This document shows, in pieces, positions 36,361-45,616 of a DNA stretch of 64,000 nucleotides. The stretch spans positions 62,001-126,000 of the forward strand of contig CAVQRB010000004.1 of assembly GCA_963715055.1 (NCBI GenBank), given 5' to 3'. The position numbers were made by a program, and so were the translations under genes. The DNA is from CAVQRB01 sp963715055. Its GTDB lineage: Bacteria > Pseudomonadota > Alphaproteobacteria > Rhodobacterales > Rhodobacteraceae. The notes beneath the pieces were generated by a model. The model searched no databases and was not told the DNA's origin. It worked only from the letters and a program-made list of their open reading frames with translations. Numbering within the stretch: position 1 is the stretch's first letter; each line of letters begins with the position of its first letter.

Positions 36361-37869
36361 TTACTTTACCGCTTCGATCTCACCCGGACGCCAGGTCTTT
36401 TCGATCCAGGGTTCCAGTGGCCCGTACATCCGCAGGATGGTGAACCAGCTCTTGCCGGGAACGGTCTGCAGCCAGTTGCCTTCCTTGCCTTGCGGCGCCT
36501 CGGGCGCGAAGTAGACGTCAAAGGACCCGTCGGCGTTCTTGATCATCCCTTCGGTCTGGCTTCCGATGGTCGGGAACTCCTGACCGGTCTGCAGCAACGA
36601 GCGCGTCTGGGTGTCGTAAAGCGTCACCGCCCAGAAATTGTTGACCGGCACATCCGGCGGCAGATGCAGACTGTATGTCTTGGAGCCGTCAAGCGGCTTC
36701 TTGTCGGCATCAAGATAGGCCAGCGCATAGTCGGACCCCTCGCCAATCGTAGTGGCGGCCATGGCCTGAGTTACACCGGTCGCGTTGAAGTAGAACAGCA
36801 CGCGCGCGTCCAGATTTGTCGCGCCATTGGCCTCGAACGTTGTGTTCTTGTTCGCATAGGCAGTCGTCCAGACGCTGTCTGTGTCCGGGTAGATATAGAC
36901 GCCATCGATGCGGGGCTGGTAGGTGATGGCCCGCGCCGTGGCGTTGCCAAGTGTTGCGGCTTCCTCCAAGAGCTTCTTCATGCGATCGTCGGGCTCGAAT
37001 GGCTGGCCCTTCACGATGCCGATGGATGCCAGAAGTCCCCTCGCCTCTGGTCCGATCGCATTGATCGGCTCTTCCTGAACGACCTCGTTCAACCCTTCGA
37101 AGAACGAGAGGTCATTCGGCGCGATCGTGCTGTAGCTCACCCCTGAAAAGTCCACGAACTCGGTCGCGGGCGGGTTGCTAGCCAGTGCCAGAGGATAGAC
37201 TTTGAGATTGGACTTGATGTTCTCGACCGCCGGAGCAAGGCCCTTCGCGATGGATCCGCGCAGGAACAATAGGTTACTGTAGGTGTTCGACTTGATGACG
37301 AAATACCCGTCGGGCACGGATCCCCGATGGTCAGGCGGCAGCATGAGGTATTTGCCGCCCGCGCCCTTGTCCGGACCGATCGCGCCCAGATTCTCGACGA
37401 ACCGGAACCATGCGTCATCGACGAAGCCCAGCATGCCGGGCGGCAGTTCGACGACAAGCGGCCCGTCTTTCTTGAGATCCAGATAGCCAAGAGCATAGAG
37501 TGTCGACGTATTACCCGTCAGGTAGAGGGACTCGGGCTTCAGCAGTTGTTCGGTGATCGTGATCTTGTGCGATGCATCGGCGCCGATACCGGCATTTCCC
37601 GTCCGCATCGCGTGCAAGGACGCCGCGCCCTGATTGTCGAGAAACACCTGCAGCGCGCGCATCCGGTCTAAGTTGTCATAGACAGTGTCGACCGTCGCGT
37701 CGGTCGGCACGCCGTCGAAGAACTCGAGCGTGCCGATCGGCGTGTCGACCTTGTCGGGGATCGAGATCGCTTCGAGGGTCTGAGGCGAGACTTCGGCCTG
37801 GACCGGGCCGGAAAGCACAGCCCCCAACCCGAGAACAAGGGCAAAGGCCTGCGGAATAGAGCTGCTCAT
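36361..37869 (-). CDS. Secreted DUF1254/DUF1214 protein (copy 3)
   Basis: 502 residues from the ATG at 37869. Signal peptide MSSSIPQAFALVLGLGAVLS, cleaved after PVQA. It is closely related to copy 4 throughout: EVSPQTLEAISIPDKVDTPI, the DUF1254 region with TSTLYALGYLDLKKDGPLVV, and the DUF1214 region with NNFWAVTLYDTQTRSLLQTG. Its last 145 bp coding segment is almost identical to that of copy 4. It follows copy 4 by 11 bp and precedes copy 2 by 67 bp. Role unknown. Confidence 0.85.
   Translation of the reverse strand: MSSSIPQAFALVLGLGAVLSGPVQAEVSPQTLEAISIPDKVDTPIGTLEFFDGVPTDATVDTVYDNLDRMRALQVFLDNQGAASLHAMRTGNAGIGADASHKITITEQLLKPESLYLTGNTSTLYALGYLDLKKDGPLVVELPPGMLGFVDDAWFRFVENLGAIGPDKGAGGKYLMLPPDHRGSVPDGYFVIKSNTYSNLLFLRGSIAKGLAPAVENIKSNLKVYPLALASNPPATEFVDFSGVSYSTIAPNDLSFFEGLNEVVQEEPINAIGPEARGLLASIGIVKGQPFEPDDRMKKLLEEAATLGNATARAITYQPRIDGVYIYPDTDSVWTTAYANKNTTFEANGATNLDARVLFYFNATGVTQAMAATTIGEGSDYALAYLDADKKPLDGSKTYSLHLPPDVPVNNFWAVTLYDTQTRSLLQTGQEFPTIGSQTEGMIKNADGSFDVYFAPEAPQGKEGNWLQTVPGKSWFTILRMYGPLEPWIEKTWRPGEIEAVK
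36372..36516. repeat. 145-bp near-identical direct repeat, unit 1
   Basis: This is the 3' coding end of DUF1254 copy 3. It matches 37892-38036 in 144 of 145 bases by direct comparison; the one difference is CCGCAGG against CCGAAGG. Flanking sequence diverges clearly, so the identity is local. Confidence 0.9.
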
Positions 37870-37880
37870 AGATCTTCCCC

Positions 37881-39380
37881 TCATTCGACTACTTCGATCT
37901 CACCCGGACGCCAGGTCTTTTCGATCCAGGGTTCCAGTGGCCCGTACATCCGAAGGATGGTGAACCAGCTCTTGCCGGGAACGGTCTGCAGCCAGTTGCC
38001 TTCCTTGCCTTGCGGCGCCTCGGGCGCGAAGTAGACATCCCACGACCCGTCGTCGTTCTGCACGACCCCGTCGGTCTGGCTACCGATGGTCGGGAAGGTC
38101 TGGCCAGTCTGAAGCTGCGAGCGGGTTTGGGTGTCATAGAGGGTGACAGCCCAGAAATCCTTGACTGGCACGTCCTTGGGCAGGGTCAGTTTGTAGGTCT
38201 TCGATCCGTCGAAGGCCTGCTTGTCGGCATCAAGAACCGCCAGTGCATAATCCGACCCCTGTCCGGGCGAGGTCGCCGCCATCGCCGGCGTGACGCCCCC
38301 GGCATTGTAGTAATACAGGACCCGCGCATCCAGCCCCATGGTGCCGTCGGCCTCGAAGCTGGTGTTCTTGTCGGCGAAGGCGGTGGACCAGATGCTCTTG
38401 GGATCGTCGGGGTAGATGTTCACTCCGGCGATGCGTGGTTGATAAGTGATCGCGCGCGCCGTGGCGGACCCGAGCACAGCGGCTTCGGTCAACAGAGCCT
38501 TCATCCGGTCATCCGGTGCGAAGGCCTGGCCCTTCACGATGCCTATCGCCGCGATCTCGCCGCGCACTTCTGCGCTGATTGCCCCGATCGGCTCTTCCTG
38601 GACAACCTCATCGAGGATCTCGAAATAGTTGAAGTTGCTCGGGAACACGGTGTTGAACGGCTTGTTCGACATGTTGACGAACTCGGTCGCCGCCGGGTTC
38701 GCTGCGTCCTTCAGCGGATAGACCTTCAGCTTGGACGTGATGTTCTCGACAGCGGGTTCGAGCCCCTTCGCGATCGACCCGCGCAGGAACAGGAAATTCC
38801 GGTTCGTCGAAGGCTTCAGAAGGAAGTAGCCATCGGGGATGTCTCCGGTGTATCCCGGCGGCACCACGAGATACTTGCCGCCCTGTCCCTTGTCCGGCCC
38901 AGTGACACCCATGTCGCCGACAAAGCGCTGCCAGGCATCGTTAAGAAAACCCAGCATGCCGGGGGGGATGTCGATGACGGTCGGGCCGTCCTTGGCGAGG
39001 TCGGTATAGGTGTAGGCATAGAGCGTCGACGTGTTGGCAGTGACGACAAGCGTCTCCGAATCCAGCAACTGCTTGAACAGGGCGATCCGGTTCGCGCCTT
39101 CGGCCCCGGCATCGGCCAGCCCCTTGCGCACGCTGTACATCGACACCGCCCCAATATTGTCGAGGAACACGTCCATGCCGCGCATGCGGTCGAGGTTCTC
39201 GTAGAGCGCGGTAACGGTCGCGTCGGTCGGCACGCCGTCGAAGAAATCGAGGGTGCCGATTGCGGTTTCGACCTTGTCGGGGATGGAGATCGCCGCCAGT
39301 TCGGCCGGTGAGACCTCTGCGAATCCTGGCCCCATGGCGACGGCAATGGCAAGGATGCTGGCGGAAGTCAGTCGGGTCAT
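37881..39380 (-). CDS. Secreted DUF1254/DUF1214 protein (copy 4, first in array)
   Basis: 499 residues with signal peptide MTRLTSASILAIAVAMGPGF cleaved near FAEVS. The shared opening is AEVSPAELAAISIPDKVETA, and TSTLYAYTYTDLAKDGPTVI and KDFWAVTLYDTQTRSQLQTG mark the DUF1254 and DUF1214 parts. It is the promoter-proximal gene of the four-gene array and ends only 4 bp after the small AraC-type gene, so that regulator may be cotranscribed. No enzyme motif is recognised. Confidence 0.85.
   Translation of the reverse strand: MTRLTSASILAIAVAMGPGFAEVSPAELAAISIPDKVETAIGTLDFFDGVPTDATVTALYENLDRMRGMDVFLDNIGAVSMYSVRKGLADAGAEGANRIALFKQLLDSETLVVTANTSTLYAYTYTDLAKDGPTVIDIPPGMLGFLNDAWQRFVGDMGVTGPDKGQGGKYLVVPPGYTGDIPDGYFLLKPSTNRNFLFLRGSIAKGLEPAVENITSKLKVYPLKDAANPAATEFVNMSNKPFNTVFPSNFNYFEILDEVVQEEPIGAISAEVRGEIAAIGIVKGQAFAPDDRMKALLTEAAVLGSATARAITYQPRIAGVNIYPDDPKSIWSTAFADKNTSFEADGTMGLDARVLYYYNAGGVTPAMAATSPGQGSDYALAVLDADKQAFDGSKTYKLTLPKDVPVKDFWAVTLYDTQTRSQLQTGQTFPTIGSQTDGVVQNDDGSWDVYFAPEAPQGKEGNWLQTVPGKSWFTILRMYGPLEPWIEKTWRPGEIEVVE
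37892..38036. repeat. 145-bp near-identical direct repeat, unit 2
   Basis: 3' coding end of DUF1254 copy 4, partner of 36372-36516 at a distance of 1520 bp. Confidence 0.9.
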
Positions 39381-39383
39381 GCT

Positions 39384-39881
39384 TCAGGTCTCCTCGGGCA
39401 CGTCAGAACGGCTGCTGCACCCTAGCGGGCTGAACCTGACGCTTCTGCCCATTTCGCGCCAATTCGACATGCCCTGGTTTCCGGTGACACAGGCCCTTCG
39501 ATGTTCGCTGGGCGAATGGCCCGACCACCTCGAGAAGGCCCGGCTGAAGGCACTTGGTGTTCCATACCCAATGGTCGCGGCGATCTCCTCGATCTTCAGG
39601 TCGGTCTCGCGAAGCAGCGCGCTCGAAATCTCGAAACGGCATTGCTCTACCAGTGACCAGAAGCCGACGCCACGCTGGCGCAACCTGCGCTGCAAGGTGC
39701 GCGGACTGGTCTCAAGATTCCTGGCCACCAACTCGAGCGATATGGTCCCCGCCATGGCGAGCCCGGCGATCACCGACCTGACCCTGGCAAGTCCCGGATC
39801 ACGACCCTTTTTTCGACCGGCCACGTGTGTTACCTTCGTCCGCGACATTGCACGGGTATGTTGACAGGTTCGGGAGTCCAT
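39384..39881 (-). CDS. Small AraC-family HTH regulator without sensor domain
   Basis: 165 residues. Only the double HTH of AraC is present: ISLELVARNLETSPRTLQRR and LKIEEIAATIGYGTPSAFSR with AFSRWSGHSPSEHRRA. No ligand domain precedes it; the first 30 residues are basic and unlike the family. A later ATG at 39848 would shorten it by 11 residues. It lies between the DUF1254 array and a divergent full-length AraC gene with the same TLQRRLR HTH style, so it may be a truncated duplicate or an autonomous activator of the array. Confidence 0.78.
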   Translation of the reverse strand: MDSRTCQHTRAMSRTKVTHVAGRKKGRDPGLARVRSVIAGLAMAGTISLELVARNLETSPRTLQRRLRQRGVGFWSLVEQCRFEISSALLRETDLKIEEIAATIGYGTPSAFSRAFSRWSGHSPSEHRRACVTGNQGMSNWREMGRSVRFSPLGCSSRSDVPEET

Positions 39882-39933
39882 CTCAGACCATTGCGCGCCA
39901 AAATGTGTGCGGGTTCGCAGGGGAGGGGTTTTC

Positions 39934-40984
39934 TTGAACGGCAGACTCGCGCTCGTCAGGGCGACCCATCTGAACGATTACATCTCGGTCTTGCGCGAGA
40001 TCGGTGCCCCTGTGGACCGTGCACTTTTGCAATCCCGTCTGCCGCCTCATATCGAAGAGACACCCGACCTCTACGTCAGCCTTCCGGCCGCCCTCGAGTG
40101 GGTTGCGCGCGCCGGGCGCGACGTCGAACCCATGGAACTTGGGCTGCTCGGCGCGCAGAGAACCTCGCTGATGTCGCTGCATCCTGTCCAGCAGGCAAGC
40201 CTCTTCAACGCGCAGACCGGCCTCAGGCGCCTTCAGACCCTGGCCGCGCTCTCCGGCCACGAGGACAGCGCCCTTGAAATGAGCCTCCGGCTTGAGGCGG
40301 GGAATGTGCGCGTTATCTGCAACATGAAGGCTCTGGATCGTCATCCCTTCGTTTGCTTTGCCGAATGGCTGAACCTGCAGGCCGTCATCTCGGTCGTCCG
40401 CAGTGTCGCGGGCCCCTCCTGGAGCCCGGAGGAGACTGTGCTTCGCCTCGGTCTATCGTGTTCCGCACGCTGTCCAGGCCGCGTTTCCCGACACCCGCAT
40501 TCTCGTAGGTCAGACGCATGCATCCGTCCTTCTGGGGCGTGGAGTTCTTGCCCTGTCGACGCAGGACACGACGACATCGACCAGCGATACCCCGGCCTCG
40601 TCGGCCACCGACGACGCGCCGGACGCGGCAACGGCAATCTGGGAGTTCGTCAGCCTACTGCGGGGCATGGTTCAGCCCTATCTGGCCGACGGCCGCACCG
40701 ATGTCGCCTTTGTGGCCGAGATGGCAGGGGTCAGCACCCGGACCTTGCAGCGACGGCTAAAGATGTCCGGCACGTCGTATTCGAAGATCCTGCAGGAAGC
40801 GCGGTTCGAGCTTGCCCGCGTCCGTTTGGGCGACCCCGGCCTGAAGGTCATTGATGTCGCGATGATGACCGGCTACGAAAGCCCTCAGCATTTCACCCGC
40901 GCCTTCCGCAAGTTCACCGGCGTCACGCCGTCCCAGTACCGCGACTCCAGCACTGTCGGAGGGGTAGATGAATGGCGGGTATAG
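39934..40984 (+). pseudogene. AraC-family regulator, frameshifted
   Basis: A TTG at 39934 has GGAGGGG five bases upstream and opens MNGRLALVRATHLNDYISVL, followed by the arabinose-binding-like N-terminal domain (EETPDLYVSLPAALEWVARA, LEMSLRLEAGNVRVICNMKA) as in OruR-type regulators. At about 40435-40438 one extra base shifts the frame; CFASVYRVPHAVQAAFPDTR and the complete HTH (FVAEMAGVSTRTLQRRLKMS, VIDVAMMTGYESPQHFTRAF) continue in the next frame to 40984. If the shift is real the regulator is dead; deletion of one base would give a normal 350-residue protein. Confidence 0.8.
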
Positions 40985-41142
40985 TCTCAGCGCGAAAAGC
41001 ACACTTGCAATCCCAGCACCCCCGACGCCTCGTCGTCGTCCAACAACCCGAGACGACGCCGCAGGAGCGCCGTCAGGGCCATGTCCTGCCCTGCAGGTGA
41101 GCCGGGTATCGGAGAGGGCAGAGACGGCGCTGTCCGCGCCCC

Positions 41143-41364
41143 TCATGCTGCTTGCCCCGGGTCGATAACGGTCAAGCCCGAAATCCAGTCCAGCAGGTGC
41201 TGACCGCTATACCGAACCGAACGGTTTCCTGTCTTGAGATACGTCGGCCCTTGGCCGATCTTGCGCCAGTTCTTCACCGTATCAAGCGGCGTGTCCAACA
41301 GCACCGCAACCGCTTCGTCGCGGTAAAGCCGGTTAGGCTCAATTCTCTGCAAATGATCTTTCAC
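41143..41364 (-). CDS. Excisionase/AlpA-like small HTH protein
   Basis: 73 residues from a GTG at 41364 with GGAG eight bases upstream; a TTG at 41391 would add nine. It has the winged-HTH pattern of MerR-like excisionases: RLYRDEAVAVLLDTPLDTVK, NWRKIGQGPTYLKTGNRSVR and YSGQHLLDWI. Such genes normally sit beside an integrase, but none is seen here, so this may be an orphan of a lost element. Directly upstream is a 340-bp stretch with no gene. Confidence 0.7.
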   Translation of the reverse strand: MKDHLQRIEPNRLYRDEAVAVLLDTPLDTVKNWRKIGQGPTYLKTGNRSVRYSGQHLLDWISGLTVIDPGQAA

Positions 41365-41391
41365 AACTGCTACTCCACATAGAGTTCTCAA

Positions 41392-41707
41392 ACCCGTTTC
41401 GGTCCACGGCCCTTTCGTTCAGCCGTCGTCCTTCGTTTCGGTTTGGTCAGTTGCGATCCCAAACAAGCATGGCTACATGTTGGGGGTCAAGAGGTAATTT
41501 ACGCCATATGTGGTTTTGTGCAGTTTAGGGGCATGTGGTCAGGCTAATGGTTCCCGTCGGGACGACAGACGGTTCTCGAGTTTCATTTGAGCAAAAGCGC
41601 TTGGGAAAAGCGTAGAACAGGGTCTGAGTTTGAGCGATTTGGGTAATTGGCTTGCGATAGCCAGTCCGCAGTAATGAGCTTTTCAATACCTCTAGCTCAG
41701 TTGGCCG
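41392..41707. other. 316-bp gap, no gene seen
   Basis: AT-richer than its surroundings. It separates the excisionase-like gene from the end of tctA. CTCTAGCTCAGTTGG at 41692-41706 resembles a tRNA D-arm, but no anticodon or T-arm follows. Confidence 0.4.
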
Positions 41708-43210
41708 TCAGCGGCGTTGCTTAATTTGCGTCGCCCTCGACCGGAGCAACATCTTCACAAGCGGGACCAACCATACCGCGATTGTAATGAACCCAAGCGT
41801 GGCTGCGATAGGCCGAGAGAAGAAGCCAAGCGGGTCGCCGTCGGCTTTGATCATTGACGCCATGAAGTTGTCTTCGACCATGCCTCCCAGAACAATTCCA
41901 AGGATCGCGGGGGCTACAGGGAACCCGTTTTCCTCCATCAGATAGGCAAGCACGCCCAACACCAGCATCACCGTGATCCCGAACACCGTGTTGTTGATGG
42001 CAAAGGCCCCGACCATGCAGAAGATCAAGATAACAGGCATCAGGACACGGCGCGGAATGCGCAGGATATGGCGCGACAGTTTGATGGCCACAAAGCCCAG
42101 AGGCAGCAACGCGAGATTGGCAATAAAGAAGGCAAGAAATACGGCGTAGATCAGTTCGGGGTTCATGATGAACACCATCGGACCTGGGTTCATCCCCTTC
42201 ATGTAAAGTACACCAATCGCAATCGCGGTGATGGAATCGCCGGGGATGCCGAACACTGTTGCTGGCACCCATGCCCCCGCAAGGCTGGCGTTGTTGGCAG
42301 CCCCTGCATCAACTAGTCCTTCCGGGTGGCCGGTGCCGAATTTTTCGGGTTCCTTGGAGCGTTTCTTGGAAATGGCAAAGGCAATCCATGCCGCGATATC
42401 CGCGCCCGCACCGGGCAGAATACCAACCACAGCGCCGATGGATGACCCCCGCGCGATGTTGAATTTGTACTTCCTGAGGATCGGCCCCAAACCGGCAAAG
42501 ACAGACCCCTTTGGCTGCGGTGGTACGGCAATCACCTCACGGTTCGATGCGACGTAGCGCAGGACCTCGGAAATGGCGAACATGCCGATCATTGCAGGGA
42601 TGAAGCTAACCCCGCCCATCAGTTCCACACTGCCAAAGGTAAAGCGCGGATGACCTGCCGTGCCGTCAATTCCGACGGTCGCGATGAAGAGACCGATGAG
42701 CAGCGACACAAACCCCTTGAGTGTCGATCCGGTTGAGATGATGACCGCGCAGGACAGACCAAGGCAGGCCAGCCAGAAATACTCGTAGGATGAAAACTGG
42801 ATGGCGAATTCCGCCAGGGCTGGGGCGCTGAAGGACAGCACCATACTGCCGACAAGACCGCCGATGACAGAGGTGACCAAGGCGATGCCAAGCGCGCGCT
42901 CACCCAGCCCTTGTTTGGTCATGGCATAGGATTCGTCGCAATAGGCCGCAGAGGCGGGCGTGCCCGGAATACGCAGCAAGGCGCCCGGAATGTCGCCTGC
43001 AAATATCGCGGTTGCAACCGTGGTGACGATGACCGCGATCGCCGGCACCGGGTCCATGAAGAAGGTGAAGGGGATCAGCAGTGCTGTAGCCATCGTCGCT
43101 GTCAGGCCAGGTATCGCCCCAACGAACAAGCCGAAGATTGCGGCCAGAAGCATGAAGAGCAAAGTCTGTGGTTCACCGATCAGCACGAATGCTTTGAAAA
43201 TCGTGTCCAT
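41708..43210 (-). CDS. tctA: TTT transporter large membrane subunit (TctA family), second system
   Basis: 500 residues with about 12 helices. TctA hallmarks are FGLFVGAIPGLTATMATALL, FAGDIPGALLRIPGTPASAA with YCDESYAMTKQGLGERALGI, and VVGILPGAGADIAAWIAFAI with TVFGIPGDSITAIAIGVLYM. It is distinct from the TctA at 2.3-3.8 kb and from the relic at 18.5 kb. It ends the operon GntR-SDR-tctC-tctB-tctA. The stop of tctB lies 6 bp upstream. Confidence 0.93.
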   Translation of the reverse strand: MDTIFKAFVLIGEPQTLLFMLLAAIFGLFVGAIPGLTATMATALLIPFTFFMDPVPAIAVIVTTVATAIFAGDIPGALLRIPGTPASAAYCDESYAMTKQGLGERALGIALVTSVIGGLVGSMVLSFSAPALAEFAIQFSSYEYFWLACLGLSCAVIISTGSTLKGFVSLLIGLFIATVGIDGTAGHPRFTFGSVELMGGVSFIPAMIGMFAISEVLRYVASNREVIAVPPQPKGSVFAGLGPILRKYKFNIARGSSIGAVVGILPGAGADIAAWIAFAISKKRSKEPEKFGTGHPEGLVDAGAANNASLAGAWVPATVFGIPGDSITAIAIGVLYMKGMNPGPMVFIMNPELIYAVFLAFFIANLALLPLGFVAIKLSRHILRIPRRVLMPVILIFCMVGAFAINNTVFGITVMLVLGVLAYLMEENGFPVAPAILGIVLGGMVEDNFMASMIKADGDPLGFFSRPIAATLGFITIAVWLVPLVKMLLRSRATQIKQRR

Positions 43211-43216
43211 GACCCG

Positions 43217-43690
43217 CTACCACGCGACGGGCAGCAAGATGCCCCATGGCAATGGCACCAACAGCAGCTTTGCAAAGAGTGTGTGAATGATGAAAGTTGT
43301 GAGGATCGCCAGCGTGATGCTCTCCCGCCAGCTTGATCCGAAGCGCAGCAGCAATGTCGTCATGATCAGCAGGGATGTGGGAATGAAGCCCAAGGCATCC
43401 GACACCAGAATGTAGAAAACCATGCAGCCCAGCAAGATCACCACATCGGCGATGTTGTGGCGGTTCTGCGCCCAGTCGCCGATATCAACCATTGGTCCTT
43501 GCGCGCGCTGCGACAGGCCCTGAAGAATCAAGATGGCCCCGCAGACCGCCAATCCGATACCGATCAGTGTCGGAAACAGGTCAGGGCCGTAGCTCTGGCC
43601 ATGCAAGTGGGGAAAAGTATTTGCATAGGCAATCACCGCCAGAGCAAACAGGATAAGCAAGCTCCCTGGAATGACATTGTTGAAACGCAT
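43217..43690 (-). CDS. tctB: TTT transporter small membrane subunit (TctB family), second system
   Basis: 157 residues from the ATG at 43690, with GAAGAGG six bases upstream; a GTG at 43705 would add five. Four helices are visible: NVIPGSLLILFALAVIAYAN, LIGIGLAVCGAILILQGLSQ, ADVVILLGCMVFYILVSDAL and ITLAILTTFIIHTLFAKLLL. Length and topology fit TctB. It is placed between tctC and tctA. Confidence 0.88.
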   Translation of the reverse strand: MRFNNVIPGSLLILFALAVIAYANTFPHLHGQSYGPDLFPTLIGIGLAVCGAILILQGLSQRAQGPMVDIGDWAQNRHNIADVVILLGCMVFYILVSDALGFIPTSLLIMTTLLLRFGSSWRESITLAILTTFIIHTLFAKLLLVPLPWGILLPVAW

Positions 43691-43781
43691 GTCGGGCCTC
43701 TTCACCGTGACAGGTCAGAAGGGAAAAAGGGGCCGCAGCGAAAAACCACGGTCCCTTTCGACGGTTCTGTTGGCCGCAGGA

Positions 43782-44768
43782 CTACTTCGCCAGGCCCACT
43801 GCCGTCATGACAGTGCCCAAGGCGGCATCGCTGTCTTTCATCCATGTGGTGAATTCGGCACCGGGCTTCCAAACCAGACCAAAGCCGCGACCATTCATGA
43901 ACTCCTGGAACTCGGCGGACTTCCAAACGGTCTCAAGTGCTGCCGAAAGCTTGGCGGTTGCCTCATCCGGCATGCCTTTGGGGCCTGCCACACCGCGCCA
44001 TGCGGCCATTTTCCAGTCGGAACCTGTCGCTTCCTTCAAAGTCGGGACATCCGCAAAGGCGCCAAGACGCTCTTCGCCCATCACGGCGAGGGATTTGACC
44101 TTGCCGGCTTCGATCAATGCAGCGGATTCGACAACCGAGCTTGTGACAACATCAACCCCACCAGCAACCAGCTCTTGCAGGCCGGCAGCAGCGCCTTTGG
44201 ACGGCACCCATGGGCTTGCATCAGCCGCGGCACCGGCATCGTTCAACATACCTGCCAGGGCGAGGTGCCAGATGCCACCTTGGCCCGTGCCAGATCCCTT
44301 GTACTTGCCGGGATCGGCCTTGACCGCCTCGATCAGATCGCTTGCGGAGTTCCATTCGCTGTCCGCCCGTACCTGAATGCCCGCCGCATCGTAGTTGTAG
44401 AGCGCGATAGGCGTGTAATCCTCATAGGTCAGTTCCGTCAGACCTGCCCAGTGCATCATGCCGATTTCCACTGTGACAATGCCAATCGTGTAGCCGTCAG
44501 GATCTGCTGTGGCGATGGCGGAATGGCCGACAACGCCGCTGCCGCCATCGCGGTTCACCACATTGACAGGCTGGCCCAACTCTTCTTGCAGCAAGCCTGC
44601 GATCATGCGGCCTGTAGCGTCCGTGCCGCCACCTGCACCCCATGGCACGATCAGTGTGATGGGACGCTCGGGGTATTCGGCAAAGGCTGGCAGAGCCAAG
44701 CTGAATGCGGCTGCCGTGGCGAGCGTCGCACTCAGTGCAAATTTTTTGAATGTGTTTGATGTGGTCAT
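43782..44768 (-). CDS. tctC: TTT transporter periplasmic binding protein (TctC family), second system
   Basis: 328 residues. Signal peptide MTTSNTFKKFALSATLATAA is cleaved after LPAFA. The mature protein starts EYPERPITLIVPWGAGGGTD, the BUG-family opening, and has GAFADVPTLKEATGSDWKMA-AWRGVAGPKGMP near the C-terminus. It delivers a carboxylate-type substrate to the TctA/TctB pair. The substrate is unknown. A GGGAGGA-type site lies before the ATG. Confidence 0.92.
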   Translation of the reverse strand: MTTSNTFKKFALSATLATAAAFSLALPAFAEYPERPITLIVPWGAGGGTDATGRMIAGLLQEELGQPVNVVNRDGGSGVVGHSAIATADPDGYTIGIVTVEIGMMHWAGLTELTYEDYTPIALYNYDAAGIQVRADSEWNSASDLIEAVKADPGKYKGSGTGQGGIWHLALAGMLNDAGAAADASPWVPSKGAAAGLQELVAGGVDVVTSSVVESAALIEAGKVKSLAVMGEERLGAFADVPTLKEATGSDWKMAAWRGVAGPKGMPDEATAKLSAALETVWKSAEFQEFMNGRGFGLVWKPGAEFTTWMKDSDAALGTVMTAVGLAK

Positions 44769-44866
44769 AGTCGATCCTCCCGGTTTGTTTTGACAGCGCT
44801 GGCAACGCGCTGGTTGGTGACCTCAAGCCCTCACTCCCGGCCTCAGGTTTTTTCTCCGAGCGTTGC

Positions 44867-45616
44867 TCAGGAAAACAGAATGCCGCCGTTGATATCCACC
44901 GATGTGCCGGTCATGAACGACGACTGGTCAGAGGCCAGAAACGCAGTCAGGTTCGCCACCTCCTCTGGTGTGCCTTCGCGCTTCACTGGCGCCATGCCTG
45001 ACACTTTGGCGCGCACTTCGTCTTTGGTAAAGATATTATGGAAGTCAGTATCGATCATACCGGGGCAAATCGCGTTGACGCGGATTTTGGGGCCGAATTC
45101 CTTGGCCATGCCGCGCGTCATCGTCATCACAGCTCCTTTTGACGTTGCATAGGCAACCGCCCCGGGCCCTCCGCCGTCCCGGCCTGCCTGCGAGGCGAAA
45201 GCGACGATACTGCTGCCTGCGGGCATATGTGGCGTCGCCGCCTTGGCAAGATGGAAAAAGGATGTGACGTTCAGGTCCATCACTGCATTCCAGTGATCAA
45301 TATCCATCTCGGGAAAGGTTTTGCGGGCCACAAGGCCGCCTGTGACATGCACCAGCACGTCGATGTTTTCGCCAAAGGCGGAACGGGTCTCGGCGACCAG
45401 CTTTTCCACATCGGCAGGGTTGGTCATGTCGCCTTGCAACGCGAATGCCTTGCCACCCGCTGCGGTGATCTCCGCCACGGCGGACTCTGCGCCTGCACTG
45501 CTGGCATGGTAGTTGATCGCAACCGATGCCCCGTCCGCCGCAAGGCGCATTGCGCATGCACGCCCAATGTCCCGTCCGCCGCCCGTCACGATTGCCGTTT
45601 TTCCGCTCAATGTCAT
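44867..45616 (-). CDS. SDR-family oxidoreductase
   Basis: 249 residues of a classical short-chain dehydrogenase. The cofactor site is AIVTGGGRDIGRACAMRL, the catalytic part is SIVAFASQAGRDGGGPGAVA followed by YATSKGAV, and the C-terminus is SFMTGTSVDINGGILFS. It resembles 3-oxoacyl-ACP reductase (FabG)-type catabolic dehydrogenases. It lies between the GntR gene and tctC in one operon, so it probably acts on the compound imported by the TTT or TRAP system. Confidence 0.87.
   Translation of the reverse strand: MTLSGKTAIVTGGGRDIGRACAMRLAADGASVAINYHASSAGAESAVAEITAAGGKAFALQGDMTNPADVEKLVAETRSAFGENIDVLVHVTGGLVARKTFPEMDIDHWNAVMDLNVTSFFHLAKAATPHMPAGSSIVAFASQAGRDGGGPGAVAYATSKGAVMTMTRGMAKEFGPKIRVNAICPGMIDTDFHNIFTKDEVRAKVSGMAPVKREGTPEEVANLTAFLASDQSSFMTGTSVDINGGILFS

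Noticed and set aside
41692..41706. CTCTAGCTCAGTTGG, which looks like the D-arm of a tRNA
   Set aside because: No acceptor stem, anticodon arm or T-arm pairs around it; it is directly at the tctA stop. At most a relic, not callable as a tRNA.
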